In this document: one piece after another, positions 12,301-25,354 of the stretch
Layout of the letters: every line of letters begins with the position of its first letter
Numbering within the stretch: position 1 is the stretch's first letter
NCBI GenBank assembly: GCA_032718565.1
Contig: JAVGVS010000850.1
Span: 1 to 64,000 of the forward strand
Length of the DNA: 64,000 nt
Direction of reading: 5' to 3'
DNA from: Distichodus sexfasciatus
Taxonomy: Eukaryota; Chordata; Actinopteri; Characiformes; Distichodontidae
Made by a program: the position numbers and the translations under genes
Notes under the pieces: generated by a model
What the model was told of the DNA's origin: nothing
Databases searched by the model: none
The model's input: the letters and a program-made list of their open reading frames with translations, nothing else

Positions 12301-14937
12301 ACAGAGCGAAATGGCAAATGGCATCAACCTTTAGTCGCTAACCCAAGCTGTTCAGCCGCTCTGGCCACTGCATCAAGTTCAGCACCATTCATTTACGACT
12401 CTACAAGACACTTTGGTGGACAGTGAACCGTCATTCGTCTTTTGTTGTTACCGTGAAGAGGCTGAGGGCATGGTCCTCATTCATGTCCATGTTCATCATC
12501 TTTAGCAAGTCTTTGACCTCTTTAAAGTTCATCCTTCCATCGCCGTTCTTATCTGCCTTTTTAAACCAATCCGAGATCCATCTGGGAGTTGCGGTTAAGG
12601 TACATTGCCACAAAACTGGACCAGTAACAGCTACCACAGTGTGTGTGTGTGTGTGTGTGTGTTACTACTACATCTACTATTTCAACTTCTTCCCATGAGA
12701 AGTGTGGAAGTTAAAGCGAAGGAATCCATTAGGGAAGTTTGTGTTCTGAAGGATACTGATCAAGCTTCTCCTTCTCGTCCATGTTCTCCAGGTTCTCGAT
12801 AAGTTTTCGGACGCCCCTGATCCAGGACTGCGCCTCCTCGGCCGACTCGGCGACCAGGTCCAGGTTGCCGCGGCGGCCGCGGAAAACCAGCGTGAAGCAG
12901 CGCTCCGGAGGGAACTCGTCCGAAATGCTGAGGAGGACCTCGGACTGGTGGCCTTCTCGTACCGCTTCCACTTCGCCGATGGAAACTAGGCGTATGAAGA
13001 CATCCACGGACGAACGCACATACGTCAAAACGGGAAAGCAAGCACACATGGCGCCACGCGGACATGCGCATGCACAGCGTTTTACACCAAAGCCCTATTT
13101 CTGTGTGATAATAATTGTAATCAATTATTTGCATAGCTCCTCTGTGATAAAAAGGTCTGGACGGCTATTCATAAAAGTGAACATTTGAACCAGGATGTTT
13201 GCACAGGTTTTTTGCGCATGCAAGATGCCAAATAGAGAAATTTGCAAACCAGTGCAGCCATGCAAGATTCTGGACCAAAAAATATGCCATGCAGCAGACC
13301 TCGAAGCATATTGCTTGATATGCATGAGCCAAAACCTCATTTTAAAATCGACACAGGTCACTCCAAACATTCTTAGCAGCTTTCTTGGGGTTGGAGAGAG
13401 ACATACGTTTATGTGTCACTTGTTTCCCAGACATTCTATTTACACAGCATCAGTTTCAACTTCCAGCGAATTTCTGTTTGCCGAGACATTTATGACTTTA
13501 GATAAAACTCCAAAACGTTCAGAGGCCATGTAAAACATTTATTTAACGGTGGAGTGTCCCTTTAAAGCACATATGCCTTTTAAAGCATTTAATATTCCCA
13601 GCTCTGCCCCAGCGGACACACTGTAAAAAAAATGATTGGATCAATACGTTTTAACATGCGTCTTTCGTTTACTTCAACTTAAAACATCCGGTTTCTCTGT
13701 TGTATATCAGTTGAAAGTAAATAAAAGATGTATTTTAACATGACTTATTGATTCAATATCGTTTTTACAGTGTCTGGAAGCTGTTAAGAAGTAAAAAGTC
13801 TCATACTGATGGGCGGTTTCCACGGCCAGACCAGCTTACAGGTGGAGCGAGCATTGCCCGCCTTTTTGCTCTGGTACCAGATGGTGGCACAGTCGTCCTC
13901 CAGGCGGAAGTAGCGCTGCTTTTTCCAGGCGCGTGACTTCACCTTACGCATCACCGAGCCCACCTGCATCGACTGCAGGTTCACGTCTGCCTGGACACCT
14001 GTGGAGGAAAAGAGAAATACCCTGAACTGCGTTGTGCACCAACTTCATCCAATATTTCCGAGAGAACTGGTTCGGTACTCCATTGCTTGCTCTACCGCTT
14101 GCCGTGTACTTGGACGCACAGAATCGTGAAAAGCCACTGTTCTGGACTGGAAGTGGAGCACTGTATCGATTGTAAATTAAACACGCCTTTACACAACGTA
14201 ATTAACTGCTACACACGGTGATAAACAGAATGCGGAAGTAGCCAAAATCCGAGGCTCGGATGTCACCATTTTTAAGGTTCAGGTTGTTCACTTACAATCC
14301 ATATTATTCTGCTGTGGCACTCCACCCAAATAATGTTGCAAAAATAAACTAACATGGACCCATTTGGGTGCTCGACTGAGGTAGAACTAAAGAGAGAGAG
14401 AGAGAGAGAGGCATGGGTTAAAAGCAGTCAGACGACAGGTAACACACCTGACCCAGATTCTGTCACCGTGACGTGAACGCCGAGCCCCGGACCCCGACCC
14501 CGACCCGGGGCCCTGACCCCAGCCTCGCTTCTCTCCATCCTTGGGGAAAACTGATCCCTCCGTCCACGTCGTACCTTTTCACTCGCTCTGATCCTGCCTC
14601 TTTGTGTCGCTTTCCGTTTGTTCCAGCGCAGAAACTTTTTAGCGTTGGTCTTTTCTAAAAACCACATTACCACTAGGGAAGTACCAATACATCAATCTAC
14701 GTCGATACAAGTTCTCGTTCCCGAATTAAATCGAATGGAAATCATACCGTAGCGGACTTTCGACAGACATCGGCAGACGTTGAATCGTTTTCCGATGAAT
14801 CAATATGATATCATATTGTGATGCCACTTGTGATGCTGACTGCATAATAATAAGAAAGCACAATTGGAATGAAACTACTTCAAAAATGTTACTACTTCGA
14901 AAGTCAACTTACGCTGGTTATTTTGGGTCGAAGCCAT
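6029..14937 (-). CDS. plcd4: Phospholipase C delta-4-like (15 coding exons, 744 aa)
   Basis: Phosphoinositide phospholipase C, which hydrolyses PIP2 to IP3 and diacylglycerol. Coding exons, 5' to 3': 14937-14913, 13998-13840, 12985-12757, 12581-12452, 12298-12067, 11242-11041, 10934-10790, 10561-10409, 9774-9643, 8268-8112, 7946-7830, 7606-7428, 7224-7092, 6360-6211, 6120-6029. They sum to 2235 nt in one frame, close to the family's ~760 aa. Order: PH domain (about 15-128), EF-hands (DKNGDGRMNFKE, DKSQSGTLEDDEF), X box (about 260-410), acidic linker (about 430-469), Y box, C-terminal C2 (about 590-744). The catalytic set is present: His306 (SSSHNTY), Glu336 and Asp338 (VEVDSWDG), His351 (YHGHT), Glu385 (SIENH). 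The ATG lies in AGCAGCAGATGGCT. The delta-4 subtype rests mainly on adjacency to cnot9; delta-1 or -3 is possible. Confidence 0.93.
6551..7030. repeat. Degenerate tandem repeat in a plcd4 intron
   Basis: About four diverged copies of a ~140-bp unit containing GGAAGCATTGGTRCCC, CCTGGTAAGTACCTCAG, TGTTTGGGTACTTGATTACTGGAAC occur between the last-but-two and last-but-one coding exons. Copies are seen near 6570, 6640, 6790 and 6930. Confidence 0.65.
8270..9640. other. Long plcd4 intron, partly GC-rich, no gene recognised
   Basis: The intron separating the X/Y-linker exon from the Y-box exon is 1.37 kb. Positions 8440-9070 are more GC-rich than neighbouring introns and hold open frames of 80-120 codons on both strands with no recognisable homology. 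A (CT)n run lies at 9338-9365. Confidence 0.45.
11330..11620. repeat. Degenerate ACACAGGGTTAGA minisatellite
   Basis: Imperfect repeats of AACACAGGGTTAGAYACAGG recur through the plcd4 intron upstream of the X-box exon. Confidence 0.6.
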
Positions 14938-16559
14938 CTGCTGCTGTGTCACGCTTCAGTTGTCTGATAGAAAAGAAAAATCAAACAGGTTATAAAAGCT
15001 GGTGTTGGAGGCTTGCCAGGGCATAGCATTTCTAATACATAGAGAAAAATAGGAATACTGTATAAAAACGGACTAAAACTGTTTATGTACTATATAAACA
15101 GTTACTCTATATTTTGAGATACGCAAAGTGCTGTTGTGCTTGGACCTCTCTAACTGCAGAAGGGTGAATGAAAAGACAGAGGGGACGGCTTTCACGTGTG
15201 GTTATTTTGCTGCCCGGTCAAAGCAGTAAGAGCTCCAGCGTTATACAGATCCCAGTCCTTTGTGAGCATTCAAACTTCCCTTCCTGTACAAAAACACGTC
15301 GTCAGCCTCTTGGCTCTGGCCTAAAGCTTCTGAACCTCCAAAACAAATGAAAAATCTGTCACGTCAGTGTTTAGAGAGTTAAATCAGACGGATGAATGGA
15401 GCGCTTCCAAGCTGGTTCACAATGAGGTATTTGCTGGTCAGGTGCTGGTCAAAAAAAAAGATTTACGAAATATATTTAATAGAATACAGGTTGTTTTTAG
15501 TGTATAACACAATAAATAAGTTTTTTAAAGTAACTTGTTATTGGAATTAGCATTTTTTGATAAACCTTTAAAAAAGTCAATTTTCTTTATTTGTACTTTT
15601 TCCCTCCTTTTACAATAACAGTAAGTTACTTTTTAAAAGCTAATGAACCAGATTTTGCCTTGACTAACAATAATCCCATCATTTAAAATGAGCGTCTGTT
15701 TCTGTGGAGATTTATGGATAGATTAAATTATAAGATTTAGGTGAGATTTTTAGTTGATATTTAGTTTTGTCAGATTAATAAAGAATTAATAAGCAATTTG
15801 AATGTTTCCAAGACTTAAAAAATCTAGATTAATAAAAAATAAATTCAGCTAAATATGTATAAAAGGTGAGAGTGTTAGCGTTGGTTATTTGATATCCAAT
15901 ATTTTATTTGATTAACTTATTTTTGGTAGTAAACAAACATCGTCTGCTCAGTGATAGCGGTTTTACGGCGCGCGCTGTCACCGGTCCGCCGTCACCATGG
16001 AGACGAGTCCACCGTTTTAGTCCAAAAGTAGGCATGGATAACGTGTCGTGAGATTTTAACGCGATATTTAACAAGTTTAGATCATGTTTTCTGTCAGAAA
16101 ACACGTTAATTAAACTTTCCAACGTGTCTAAATAATAAAAATGAAAATAACTCAAAACTAAAACCCACGCGCTCGGTAAACGACGACAAACAAAACGATG
16201 AGATAAAAACTAGGCAAATGAGAGGGGAAAAAACGTGAGACGAAGGGTTCAATTTGTGAGCCAAAATAACAACATAAAACGATCAAACAAGTATAAAAGA
16301 AGGAATCGACGGGAAAAGACGTTTGACAAGGAGCAGGTGAGAGAAAAATGGCGCTGACGCGGTGCGTAAGTGATGAGAAACTAGTGTTTTTTAGGTAGCA
16401 CCGCGTTAAACTGAGGGAAAGAAGATGAGAAATGGAGAGAAAAAGAAAAAGAAGGAAAGAAAAGTAGAAAAAGAAAATGAGAGAGTGTGAGCTCACCGGG
16501 CGCATAATGAGGCGAGATGGAGCTGAAACACCGAGCACACTGACGGAGAGAGGGAGAGA

Positions 16560-16890
16560 GAGAAATACTGCTTCACCTGACGTAACGTGTACACACGCAC
16601 ACACACACACATTTACACACACACACATTTACACACACACACATTTACAAACACACACACACACACACATTTACACACACACACACATTTACAAACACAC
16701 ACACGCACGCGCGTATTACTTACTATCTTTGTACAATCAGTGTACTTTCATTGACTCGCACAGTAACTATATGTGTATAATACTGCAGTTACACATATAC
16801 ACATAACCCTAATAATTTTAGCTTTTTAAATAAAACATGGACATTTTCTATAAAAATCATTTTTTTCCTAATGGGGACAGGTCCTCATAT
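16560..16890. repeat. (CA)n tract with fish (CA)n-linked repeat block
   Basis: Interrupted ACACACATTTAC repeats are followed by TTACTTACTATCTTTGTAC...TTTCATTGACTC...CATAACCCTAATAATTTTAG...GGGGACAGGTCC. The same arrangement of CA repeat, 'ATTGACT', 'ACCCTAACC' and 'GGGGACAAAAGGTCCCC' blocks recurs at 25355-25660 and 25660-25890, so this is one dispersed family. Confidence 0.55.
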
Positions 16891-18069
16891 ACAAATATGT
16901 ACCTACAAACCCACAAAAATGGTCTTAGTTTTAGGAGACTGGCTCCCACACACGCGGTGCCCCCTTGTGGCCTAAATAGGGAATGACAACCGTAATGGTG
17001 GCGCCCCCTTGCGATGGTAATTGTTGGTCTATTAACAAGAAACACAATAGTCAACGTGTCTCCTCATTGAGAATTACAAGATGGGCACAGTTTACACGAA
17101 ATAATAGTTAGCATGATTAAGATTTATACTTCTGACTTAGTGGTCTCGATCTCTCTCACAAACACACTAACACACACTTGTCCTCCTAAACTCTATCACA
17201 GATCCCACACCGATGACAGCGTCTCTGGGGACAAAACTGAGTTACGTTTAGTGGAGACACACGATCACGGCATTACATAAGTCCCGAGAACAGCACTCGG
17301 TTCTTTATCTCTCGCTCTCTGTCCATGTGTGTTTTTCACTGTCTTATAAAGGGCCACGTTTCCCGTGTTTAATTGCGCCGAGCTTGGCTCCAGTGACCTT
17401 CTCAACGAAAAAACAACGATGAGGGTCATACTTTTCCAAGCCGCTCTTTTATTTGCCGTCGATTTCTCCAGTTACAGGCGGCTGTGGAAAAGCAGAACGT
17501 CCTCCTGAACCTTAAGACCACTTACTTTCTGTGTGTGTGTGTTTCAGGATGAACAGACAAAAATGGATGGAGAAACTATCACACTGTTAAAAATGATTTG
17601 ATCAGTCATGTGAACATACTTCTTCCATTTACGTCAACTCAAAAACAATAATTTATTTTTCAGTATTACAACAGGTTTTCAGTTCACAGAAATATAAAAG
17701 AGATGCCAGATTAATTAAAAACCGTAAGATGTAACTAACTAAACATCTATTGTTTATGAGCAAACATGTTAATACACAATAGAAAAAAGTTTGTGGATGC
17801 GGCTAAAATCTTGTGTGTGTTAAGGAATGTATGTCCTTGTCTGGCCCTTTCTGAGCAAACCTGAATGTGTGTGTGTGTGTGTGTGTGCGCGCGCACAGGG
17901 TCTCTTCCCCTCCTGATCAAGTTCCCGCTCATGAATAAAACACTTTGGAGCTCAACTTCCCAGCTCTGCTTACAGCACACACACACACACACACACACAC
18001 AAACCCACACCATCTTTAAAGTGGGGGTCCCTTCAGAGGGTTTGCGGTATCGATGCGCGCTTGGACTGA

Positions 18070-18108
<39 letters not shown>

Positions 18109-18455
18109 CACTTTCCATTACAAGCACCACCCGGTTGAAACTCTCACCCCATTACTTGCGTCTCACCAACGCCGGTATTCAATCCCTAATTTACATTTCA
18201 TAACCCTTTTCCATTTTAGGGGATCACACTTCACGACTTGGTGTCATTTTTATTCATATTACAATTTGGGAATTTAGAATTAAAGTTTAAAAGGAGTTGC
18301 TACGGAATTGCCCTAATTACTGAAGGACAACCTTAATGGAGCTGCCCCCTTGTGCCCTACATAGGGAATGACAACCTTAACAGAGACTCCCCCTTGTGGC
18401 CCAACATACTTCAAGACAGCCATCATTCAGGAGATGCAAAACGATTGGCAAAGAC

Positions 18456-18461
18456 TTTATT
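18456..18461 (-). terminator. Candidate cnot9 polyadenylation signal AATAAA
   Basis: AATAAA on the minus strand lies about 300 nt downstream of the cnot9 stop codon. It is a plausible polyadenylation signal by position only. Confidence 0.45.
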
Positions 18462-18763
18462 TTACATTATCTCAATATTCATTTAGATCAGGTCTGGGAC
18501 CAAAACAAAACACATTTTGGTGGTAACAAGTCCTGTACAAACCCAGGAAGCACAAAAGAGTTGAGAACCAAAAACACAAGCGGTGAAGCGTCTTCACCTT
18601 TAATTTTACCACGAATGAAAAAAAAACAAGAGTCATGTGTAAGTGCCCTCGTACACAAGAAGAGTCCACCGCACGAGTGTGCGTTTCTGACGACGTGGCG
18701 GCAGTGGGAACACTCGGTTTCCGCTTCGGACGCTGGAGCTGCAGTGTGTGCGTGTTGCGCGCG

Positions 18764-21700
18764 TTATTGCGAGGGCAGCGGGATGCCGCGGGGGTCCGTA
18801 ACTTGTCCTTCCTGCAAGTTCTTGACCAGTTGGGCGAGCCAGCGCTTGGTGGTTGTGTCGTCCTTCAGCACTTGGGCAAACGTTGTGTCCTTCAGTTGGT
18901 CGGGTAGACACTGACGCAGCGCTTCCCTCGCTCTAGATGCAGAGAGAAAGCAAGAAAGCGGAAGAGAGATGCAAATGAATTTAACTTGGGCAAACACCTT
19001 CTTGACCCAATGCAAAGTATCTTTAATACGGCTCGTCTGTGCAGTTTGCATGTGCGACTGATGTGATGCTTCATTCTTCCAAACAACGTCTGTCCTTGTT
19101 GTGTGGTGAAGCAAAGGCAGTTTTGGCCTATCACTTGCAGACTCCTCCTTGGCTATTGGTTCAAGCACACAGTGCTGAGATGGAACAAAAAACGGGATAA
19201 AGCAACAATAAACAGCCTGTGTTACCTGGAGTTGTCGGAGAGTCGCAAGTAACAGCGAACTACGTGCTTCAGCAGCCGAGCCGACGGTTCTTTAGAGAGT
19301 TGCAGCACCATCTTCCCCTACAACAGTCAACAGAAGATGATTGCATTATATGCAGAGCAATATATTTTTTTATTATTATTATTAGTTACATTTGTATAAC
19401 ACTTTTCTCAATCTCAAAACACTCTATACTCGAGACCGGACACAACAAACACTCAGACCAGGGACCGAAAGCCATTCCGGGACTTTTGGCCAACACACCG
19501 CAGTACACAAACACATTCATACGTAACAGGGCCAATTTAGGGTAAACATCAACCTAAACTGTGTGCTTTCGGACTGTGGGAGGAAACCGGAGCTCTCTCT
19601 ACACTACCGTGTCGCTCAGGGATGGGATCGTAGTGGGTAAAATGAGTGCCGTGCTCTGGTCTTACCAGGATCATAGCCACATGAGAGAAGCGCTCGTAGG
19701 TCTGACAGATGTAGGCCAGGCCTGTGTCATCTAGCAAGATCTTCTGCAAGATAAACGTAGCAACCTGCAAGCCAACCACATCACCATGGTTATTCCACAC
19801 GCCGGGTTAAAACTACACCCGAAATAATCGGAAGCGTCTGTGAATCGCACCGTTTTGGAGAGTTCGCTTCCGGACTCCATGATTCGCAAACACAGTGGGA
19901 TGATCTCTGTTGTCAACAGAAAGTTAATCACCTCCTGCTCGTCTGTCTTTACCAACGCTCCTACACACACACACACACAACAAATTTGGTTTAAATGAAA
20001 ACAGCAAAAAAGATCAAAAATGACTAAGTAGGTAGATATCTTTAGACTGAAGTTTCAGAGTTCTTCATTTAGGCTTTAGCACTCTTGACTGACTTCTGGT
20101 GAGTTATATATATGCAGCACTGTGCAAAAGTCTTGAGCCACCCTTTACTTCTTTATAGTGATTTTTACGTGCTAATGTGCATGTAGATACTATTCCTCAA
20201 GTCTGGATGTTTGAAAGGGCGACTCAAGACTTTTGCACAGCTCTGAATGTTAGAAACACTTCCTAGACCTCGACAGACGTGAGGTTAATATGTGACTCAT
20301 ACCGATGACTCCGAGGCTGGTGAGACGAAGGTATTCGAAGGGTCTCGTTTTACTAACGGTGTGCAGGAACGGGTAGAGGAAGAGAGGGATGTGGGCGGCC
20401 AGGAAGGCAGAGCTGCAAAATAATAATAATAAGTGAGTGATTACATGTCACTGTGAACACACCACAGTGCAGCAAGCTCTGCATTTGACACATCTGTGAA
20501 GGAGCAGTGGGCAGCTTTTTGGCAGCGTCTGAGGACGGTAGCTGGCTCATGAGTACATCAGTGGTACCTTTACCGGTCCGGGATTTTTACCACCAACCTT
20601 CTGATAAACTACCAACTCCCTAACCGTTATGCTACCAACTGCCCCTAAAAATATTAACTTTACTTGTACAACACCTTTAATAAATGAAATGCAGCTCAAA
20701 GTACTTCACAATAAAACATACACACATACTATTTACCACATCAATTAGAGTAAGATTACACTGGTGCAAACAAGCAGAAGGCGTGTATGTTATTTACCGA
20801 GTTTCCACGTGTGACGCCACACACTGCAGCAAGGCCAGCGCATTACACACTCTGTTGGATTGATGAGCCGTCAGCGTGGGAGGGTTAATGGAGGGGTAGA
20901 TGTTAACGATTTCCTGCAGAACAGAAAGATTTATACATTTTTACGACATTTCAGCAGACTTGGGGGACCTCAGAAAATAGGACTATCATCAAGAACAATT
21001 TAGGGTTAAAGGTCTCGCTTAGAGGGGCACAGTGGTGGTAGTTCTAACAGTTGGATAAGAGCTGGAATTGAAATTACAACCTCTTGGTATCCTCAGGGTC
21101 ACATTTGCAGCCTTAAATAACTTTGTAGAGGAATAACGCACATAGATGAGACACATATGGGTAAAACCTAAGGAATGTACCTAATGTGCTCATCTATGTA
21201 AAGTATTGCAAGTCTATTGCCTGTATTCTAGAGATCAGCTCACTTAAATTCAACCACCTCAAATTTGCATAGCAGTAACACATCACTGTGACCGTACGTG
21301 TCCAAAAAAAAGTCCCCAGAGGGTCAGTACCTGCAGCAGAGCAGCGATGGTGCCACACGAGTGCCACAACATGGGTGCCAGGTCGCTGACCGACTCGCGC
21401 TTTTTGCTGAGCTCCAGCAGGGCGTTCTCCCTCGTATCCGGACTGGAGAGCTCATTGATCCACTGGTAAATCTTCTCCCGGTCCACCTGCGGCAGCGTCG
21501 TGGTCACCGCCTGCACCCACCCCCCCAAAAAAACAACACAGATTAAGATATACACTCTTAGAAAGCAGTTAATAGTGTAACAGTAAGGGAGTCGGCTCCA
21601 CGATCAGAAGGTCGCTGGTTCAAGTCCCAGACCAGTAAAGGCATTTGACCCCTCAGTGAAGGAGCAGTGTTTGGAGAAGGTACATTTCTCATGAGTACCT

Positions 21701-22995
21701 TTTACTGCTCCGGGACTGTGATCACGGGGCCAATTCCTGAACCGTTAAACTACCAACTGGCCCAGCTATATTTACGAAGTGGGGTTTTCTACAGTAACAG
21801 CAACTGAAACGAGACTACACTTCGGGTGTCACTGTAATTGAAATAAAGTTCACCATATAAAATGTAATAAAGACATTTACACCACATATGTAACACTGTA
21901 CATATCAATAAAAGAATGTTGTGCCTTGTTATTGTGCCATTAATTAATTTATTTATTGTAGCACTACATAGTTTTGAAATTTATCACTGAAAAATTTATG
22001 TTGTTATGTTTATGTTTATGTTATCGTTTATATTTGATCATGACAAATATTATTCATATCTGTATTACAGAAAGCATTAAACCTCATAATCCTCAATATC
22101 AAATGACTGAATATTAGCATGCTAACATATTAGCTACCGCCCCAAAAGAGTAGCAAGAGGCTAGCTAACCACAAATATGTAGTGTTTTGATTTAAATACG
22201 TGATTTAAAGGTGATTGTAAAATTCCCAAATATATAAATAAAATAGTATAACTTTTTTTCCGTGAAAGATGAAATTGCGCGCCTCGAGCTAAGCTAGGCT
22301 GCTAACGCTAGCGGAACCCATGAGCAATGCGCCTCGCCAAATAAGCACAATACTTTCTACATTTACTTAACGAAAACAATATTCAGGCATATTTTACATT
22401 ATTCGTTTACTGTATATACACCTGTGTAGCATCACTGCATAGTAGTAATTAGCTATATCTGAATTTGTGGTCGTTGGAGCTAAGCTGGGCTGCTAACGCT
22501 AGCGGAACTTTCGAGCCACACGCTTCAGCATTATACTAGTTATAATTAAAATCAATATGAATAAGTAAACTTACTCTCAATTAATGTATGTGCGAATTAT
22601 ATGTTCAAAATATTTATTCAAACATAAGATGATAACAGGAATGATATTTACAACGTTCGTCGCTAGAGCTACGCCGGCAGAACTTCGCAGCCATTCATAC
22701 TTGAAATAAGCGCACACATTTAGCTTTTTTTTGCATTCTAAACAATGAGGAAAAATGAGGTAAACGTATGATTCTTTACATCGTTTTATATCTGTCTGGT
22801 ATATTTACAGAGTCGTTACACGTTAATAACCGCTATTTTCTAGTCGTCGCCAAACTAGGAACTTTTAAGCTGCACGCTAGGCGAGGTTCATCGGTTACGC
22901 TAAGCTAAGCTATGCTAGGCTAGGCTAGGCTAGTATCGGGCCAGGGCTAGCGCCAGGGAATTATGGTATAAACTCACCGCCCCCGTAGCCAGCAT
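18764..22995 (-). CDS. cnot9: CCR4-NOT subunit 9, CNOT9/RQCD1 (8 exons, 297 aa)
   Basis: Armadillo-repeat scaffold subunit of the cytoplasmic CCR4-NOT deadenylase, which recruits GW182 and other adaptors to repress mRNAs. Exons: 22995-22978, 21510-21331, 20913-20798, 20412-20303, 19960-19851, 19764-19666, 19317-19226, 18932-18764. They sum to 894 nt without a frame break. The protein follows human CNOT9 almost residue for residue ([78 protein letters not shown]), ending PRGIPLPSQ. The start is a six-codon exon (MLATGA) spliced into AVTTTLPQ, as in the human N-terminus. Its 5' flank (22996-23220) is GC-rich and promoter-like. Upstream of plcd4 on the same strand, as in human 2q35. Confidence 0.97.
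20115..20245. mobile_element. 131-bp MITE with Tc1/mariner-type ends in cnot9 intron
   Basis: The left end CAGCACTGTGCAAAAGTCTT continues GAGCCACC; the right end has GGCGACTCAAGACTTTTGC then ACAGCTCTG, its near-perfect reverse complement. A solitary end of the same family (GCTCAAGACTTTTGCACAGT) lies at 39489-39508. Confidence 0.75.
20455..20645. mobile_element. SINE/MITE-like dispersed element, copy 1
   Basis: This shares 'TGTGAAGGAGCAGTG', 'CTCATGAGTAC' and the terminal 'AACCGTTAWRCTACCAACTG' with the element at 21563-21765. Confidence 0.5.
21563..21765. mobile_element. SINE/MITE-like dispersed element with B-box-like motif, copy 2
   Basis: The element has a pol III B-box-like GGTTCAAGTCCC at 21616-21627. 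Its start CAGTTAATAGTGTAACAGTA is an imperfect inverse of its end (CGTTAAACTACCAACTG). It lies in cnot9 intron 1. Whether it is a tRNA-derived SINE or a foldback element cannot be settled by eye. Confidence 0.5.
22260..22960. repeat. ~200-bp spaced GCTAAGCTAGGCTGCTAACGC repeats
   Basis: Copies of GAGCTAAGCTRGGCTGCTAACG (followed by CTAGCGGAAC) occur near 22285 and 22478, degenerate copies near 22670 and 22900, each followed by a GAGCMAC/CGCCTC word and an AT-rich spacer. The spacing is about 200 bp. The array runs up to the cnot9 first exon. Confidence 0.6.
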
Positions 22996-23220
22996 GTTTC
23001 CCGCAGGCGTGTAAACTCGATCTCCCGGACTGTGTGCGACTGTGAGCGGTGAGAATCGGACGGAATTCACATGGGAAACGAGCGGAGAACCACAGAAACG
23101 TAGCTTCGGCGGAACCTCATAGACCCAAGCGCCGCGACCTCGTCACTACCAGCGCCGCGCCGCTGCAGCCTTGTACCGGAGAAACACACGGCCGAGTCCC
23201 GGTGTAGCCGCTAGAGGGGG
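22996..23220 (-). promoter_or_regulatory. cnot9 5' flank, GC/CpG-rich
   Basis: A CpG-rich segment directly upstream of the cnot9 ATG contrasts with the AT-rich surroundings and contains no TATA box that I can see. This fits a housekeeping CpG promoter plus a short 5' UTR. The call is by composition and position only. Confidence 0.5.
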
Positions 23221-24299
23221 CAGGAGTGCGGCCTGCTAGTCATCACGCAACAACAACAACAACAACAACAACAACAAAAAAAACATTTAAAATATTTACA
23301 GTATATACAAAGTCATAGTGAATTTTATTGTAATCTCTGCTGTATAAAAAGTACAGAGAGAGACAATACTACGTGGCTCCAGTTTCTACAATACGAAGAA
23401 CAAATAAGGCACGTAAAGTGAGCAAATATAAAAAAGCCTAAACTTGAGACTGAAAAAGACAAAACTGCTTATTGAAATATTTCTCACCAAAAATGGCAAT
23501 GAGGCATCAGTTAAACATTTCCCCAATGACGAAACAGGGCGAACGGAGAAATTTAATAAATCAGAATCAGGCCTAAGCCAAAAAAAAAAAAAAAAGTTTG
23601 GTTCCCAAATTTATTTTATGAGCTTGGGGAAGAAATGCTAGAAATTAAATAAATCCACAATGAAAAAGTTTGAGGCGAACTATAATTATGTTTGTGTACA
23701 GCACCCCTCCATCCTGTATACTAGTGATGTGTCGGTCGCGAACGAAACGGCTCTTAGAACCGGCTCTTTGAAGTGAACGATCGGAGTCGGCTCCTGCTGC
23801 TCCTTTGTTGTTGTTGTTGTTGTTGTTTTTTCTTCCTCTCTATTTTTTCTGTTCAAGCCGCACGTAATTGGTCAACTACAATGTAGAAAGAATAAAACTT
23901 TTTTTTGTATGTCATTTTTATGGACCGTCACAGTCCGCAGGTTGTTTTGTTTTGAAAAACACCTTCATCTGTGACTCATGGATGGCTGACAGGAAACTCC
24001 TTGGTGGACGGGTTACATATCTGCAGGGACAACCGTTTCACTGTAAATAGTTAAAAGTTATAAATAAATATTTACATACAATGGGGACTGGATCTTTTGT
24101 CACTTGATGGCAACTGTTTTTGTACTTTAAAATGTATTTGTTGTAGCCCTCTGTTCCATGTTCAGTATAATAAGCCACATAAATAATAAACATTCGATAT
24201 AATGTCTGTTTTGTACATTAGTAATTTTACATTTGACATTATCTTTGGTAATAAATCCATTTAATCAACAAAAAAATCTGTGGAGCCACTTGGGAGCAA

Positions 24300-24610
24300 G
24301 ATAATGTGGGTTTTTTGCTGTTTGAGGCCGGGGTTTGGTAGTTTAATAGGCGGGGTTTTAGTAGTTTAGAAATGAGGTTTAGTGGATTGGGGGCGGGTTT
24401 TTTTACGGTTGGGGGCAGGGGTTTAACCAGTTGGGGGCAGGTTTTTTACAGATTTTGAGGCGGGGTTTAGTAGTTTAATAGGCGGGGTTTTGGTAGTTTA
24501 GAGGCGGGGTTGGTATGTGGTTTAGAGGCGGGTTTTTTTGCGGTTTGGGGGCAGAGGTTTGGTGGTTGTAGGCGGGTTTTTGATGGCGGATTTAGGCGAG
24601 GGGTTTTGCG
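24300..24610. repeat. GGCGGGGTTTAGTAGTTTA minisatellite
   Basis: Imperfect units of GGGCGGGGTTTWGTAGTTTA occur about ten times. The plus strand is strongly G/T rich. Confidence 0.7.
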
Positions 24611-25354
24611 TCGGTTTCTGCCTCACGAATCCTATTATTGCGATGGCTCCAGGTTTGTGTGATTGACTGCCGCGCTACTTAAAAGTTCTACAGAAAATCT
24701 GTAGCGACAGGCAAATTGAAGACTAAGCATGAAGTCGATAAGAAACCAGGTCATGAAGCACAGGGGTGATTTGTCGAAAAATATGGGTTTATTCAGGCAG
24801 GGTCAGTACCAGAAAATGCAGTCCGCAGGAGCCAAACAATTCCGAATCGTCAGAAGCAGAGGGTAATCCAAAAACAGAAAGCAAGGGTCAAACCCGAAAC
24901 AGGCAAACACAAAAGCTCGGTCTAGCACCAAAGGCATAACAATATATAAACAACAATAAGAAACTAAGAGGTCTTTAAATACTGGAAGAATTAAGTCCCT
25001 GATAGGCTAATAATGCGGTGGCGTGGGTCTGGTGCGCATGAGAGGTTGCTTTGACGATCTGGAGCTGGAGTCTGATGAGGTGGACTGCTCTCCCTGGGTC
25101 TGGGCTGGGCTCTTACAAAAACCAAAGATGACGGAGGAAGAGGAGCAGCGGCAGGAAGGTTAAACGCACGTTATAGTTTATCGACCTTATAATCATAATT
25201 TAAGTGTTAGGTCTCCTGCGTTTTAATAAGCATGCAATCAGTGGCTCCCCTTGCCCACTTGTCTGTCCCCAATTCAACATAAACACAGATGCAGTTACAG
25301 ACTGCAGCGAGGCACATCATTGGGATGCTGAAGCAGGCGTTATAGCTCCATCAT

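Larger units (their letters stand above)
14938..18763. other. Intergenic region between plcd4 and cnot9
   Basis: This is plcd4 upstream DNA and cnot9 downstream DNA, with both genes on the minus strand. It contains (CA)n/(TG)n tracts at 16580-16710, 17868-17888, 17974-18000 and 18070-18104. Two related blocks around GCCCCCTTGTGGCC/GGGAATGACAACC lie at 16950-17010 and 18310-18410. I see no additional exon. No plcd4 promoter motif stands out. Confidence 0.5.
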
